Source: Gemmatimonadaceae bacterium
GTDB taxonomy: Bacteria; Gemmatimonadota; Gemmatimonadetes; Gemmatimonadales; Gemmatimonadaceae
DNA length: 64,000 bases
Direction of reading: 5' to 3'
NCBI GenBank assembly: GCA_020852815.1
Contig: JADZAN010000039.1
Coordinates: 97,051-161,050, forward strand
In this document: one piece after another, positions 63,153-64,000 of the stretch
Layout: the number at the start of each line of letters is the position of its first letter
Numbering within the stretch: the stretch's first letter is position 1
Made by a program: the position numbers and the translations under genes
The notes under the pieces: generated by a model
The model's database searches: none
What the model was told of the DNA's origin: nothing
Seen by the model: only the letters and a program-made list of their open reading frames with translations

Positions 63153-64000
63153 CGAGGCAATCCAGCGGTAGAGTCGGGAGAAACGCGAGGGGCCATGGCC
63201 CCCGCCGGAGTGAGCGCTCCCGCATCGCGGGCGAGCTGTGCGAGCACCGAATACCAGGTCCAGCGCGCCGTGACCGATTGCGCCCGCGCATCGGCGAGCG
63301 CCCCCTGCGCCGTCAGCACGTCGAGCATGCTCCCCACCCCCTCCGCATACCGCCCGCGCGCCACCTGCTCGGACTGCGTGGCACTCGCCAGCAGGTTGGC
63401 CGAGGTGGTGACGCGCTGCGCTGCCGTGCGCAGCGCATGGTAGGAAGTGAAGACCTGCGCCGCCGCCTGCAGCCGCGCCTGCTCGGCACGGGCCAGTGCG
63501 GCGGCCGCGTTCTCGCGGGCGACGACCACGTCGTACTGCCGCGCGAGCCCGCTGAAGATCGGGATCTGCACCCCGAACGACAGCGCATAGGTCTGCCCCT
63601 CGAGGGCGGGCGCGTTGGAGAAGTTGCGCCCGGCCGAGCTTCCCATGGTCAGGCTGGGGAGCGTCGCGGATCGGGCGACCTGCACCTGCGCTTCCCCCTG
63701 TCGCGCCAGCGCCCGCGCGGCCGCCAGGTCGGGACGGTCTCGTTCGGCACGGGCGATCAACGAATCGACGCTCTCGCCGAGCTCGCGCAGCGGGAGTGGG
63801 GTGGTGTCGATGGCGACCTCGAAGGGACGGTTGGCCTCGAGCCCCATCGCCAGCGCGAGCGTCGCGCGCGCCCCCTGCAGCGCCCCGTCGGCCCCCTGCT
63901 GCGCCAGCTCGGCCTGCGCCAGCGCCGTCCGCGCCTGCAGCACGTCGGCGATCGTGGCCAGCCCCACCTCGTGGCGGCGATCGGCCGCCGCGAGGTTCTC
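63149..64000 (-). CDS. TolC-family outer-membrane channel (N-terminus outside the window)
   Basis: The frame runs off the right edge; 283 C-terminal residues are visible. Reading continues past the GTG at 63967 with ENLAAADRRHEVGLATIADVLQA, a normal TolC helix, so that GTG is internal. Other TolC features: FGVQIPIFSGLARQYDVVVARENA and YAEGVGSMLDVLTAQGALADARAQ (the end of the second repeat). First gene of the second RND operon in this window; a regulator or promoter would lie beyond the edge. Confidence 0.92.
   Translation of the reverse strand, partial: ENLAAADRRHEVGLATIADVLQARTALAQAELAQQGADGALQGARATLALAMGLEANRPFEVAIDTTPLPLRELGESVDSLIARAERDRPDLAAARALARQGEAQVQVARSATLPSLTMGSSAGRNFSNAPALEGQTYALSFGVQIPIFSGLARQYDVVVARENAAAALARAEQARLQAAAQVFTSYHALRTAAQRVTTSANLLASATQSEQVARGRYAEGVGSMLDVLTAQGALADARAQSVTARWTWYSVLAQLARDAGALTPAGAMAPRVSPDSTAGLPR

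Noticed and set aside
63965..63967. GTG at 63967 as the TolC start
   Set aside because: The frame continues upstream with typical TolC helix sequence to the window edge, so the codon is internal.

Overview
This window is about 64 kb of very GC-rich DNA from a diderm bacterium. TolC-type channels, RND pumps, an Omp85-like barrel and many lipoproteins point to an outer membrane. The protein set (a plug-only TonB-type protein, a DUF5916/CBM9-like outer-membrane protein, secreted S9 peptidases, many GAF/PAS histidine kinases) and the base composition fit the Gemmatimonadota best. That assignment is an inference; no rRNA gene or other phylogenetic marker is present. I see no phage, transposase, integrase or CRISPR array, so this reads as ordinary chromosome.

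Layout. 1-11.5 kb: a PhzF-family isomerase, MscL with an added zinc ribbon, a large outer-membrane protein, a DUF2157 membrane protein, an ABC exporter plus EamA permease operon, a single-domain response regulator, a plug-only protein, a DedA protein and a lipoprotein. 11.8-18.5 kb: a complete RND efflux operon on the minus strand (TetR, TolC, adaptor, pump). 19-26 kb: a lone type IV pilin-like gene, a DUF3052 protein, an ATP-grasp enzyme, a sigma-54 activator with two matched palindromic sites, a lipid acyltransferase and an MFS permease. 26-31 kb: two GT4 glycosyltransferases resembling PimA and PimB', which with the acyltransferase recall actinobacterial phosphatidylinositol-mannoside synthesis, plus a CHAD-CYTH protein and a SixA-like phosphatase. 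30.7-33 kb: a ChaN-like lipoprotein and a Fur-ZIP metal operon with a Fur box. 33-39.7 kb: an amidohydrolase, a multicopper oxidase with an extra N-terminal domain, a DUF4403 lipoprotein and a PAS histidine kinase. 39.8-47.7 kb: tRNA-Asn, a large uncharacterised protein, an apparent phosphorelay (hybrid kinase, Hpt protein, LytTR regulator) and a UDP-sugar dehydrogenase homologue lacking the catalytic motifs. 47.7-58.6 kb: MsrA, DsbA-like and TlpA-like thiol proteins, an S9 peptidase, a Spy-like protein, an SRPBCC membrane protein, an esterase and a DUF5916 outer-membrane protein. 58.8-64 kb: a second RND operon (pump, adaptor, start-truncated TolC).

The most unusual signal is not a gene. The octamer CGTTAGGC / GCCTAACG occurs about 28 times, roughly an order of magnitude above composition-based expectation. 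Within genes it is read almost only as Leu-Gly (TTA GGN) or Pro-Asn (CCT AAC), as if protein sequence accommodates a selected DNA word. It is also the building block of a 15-bp tandem repeat at 27.4 kb.
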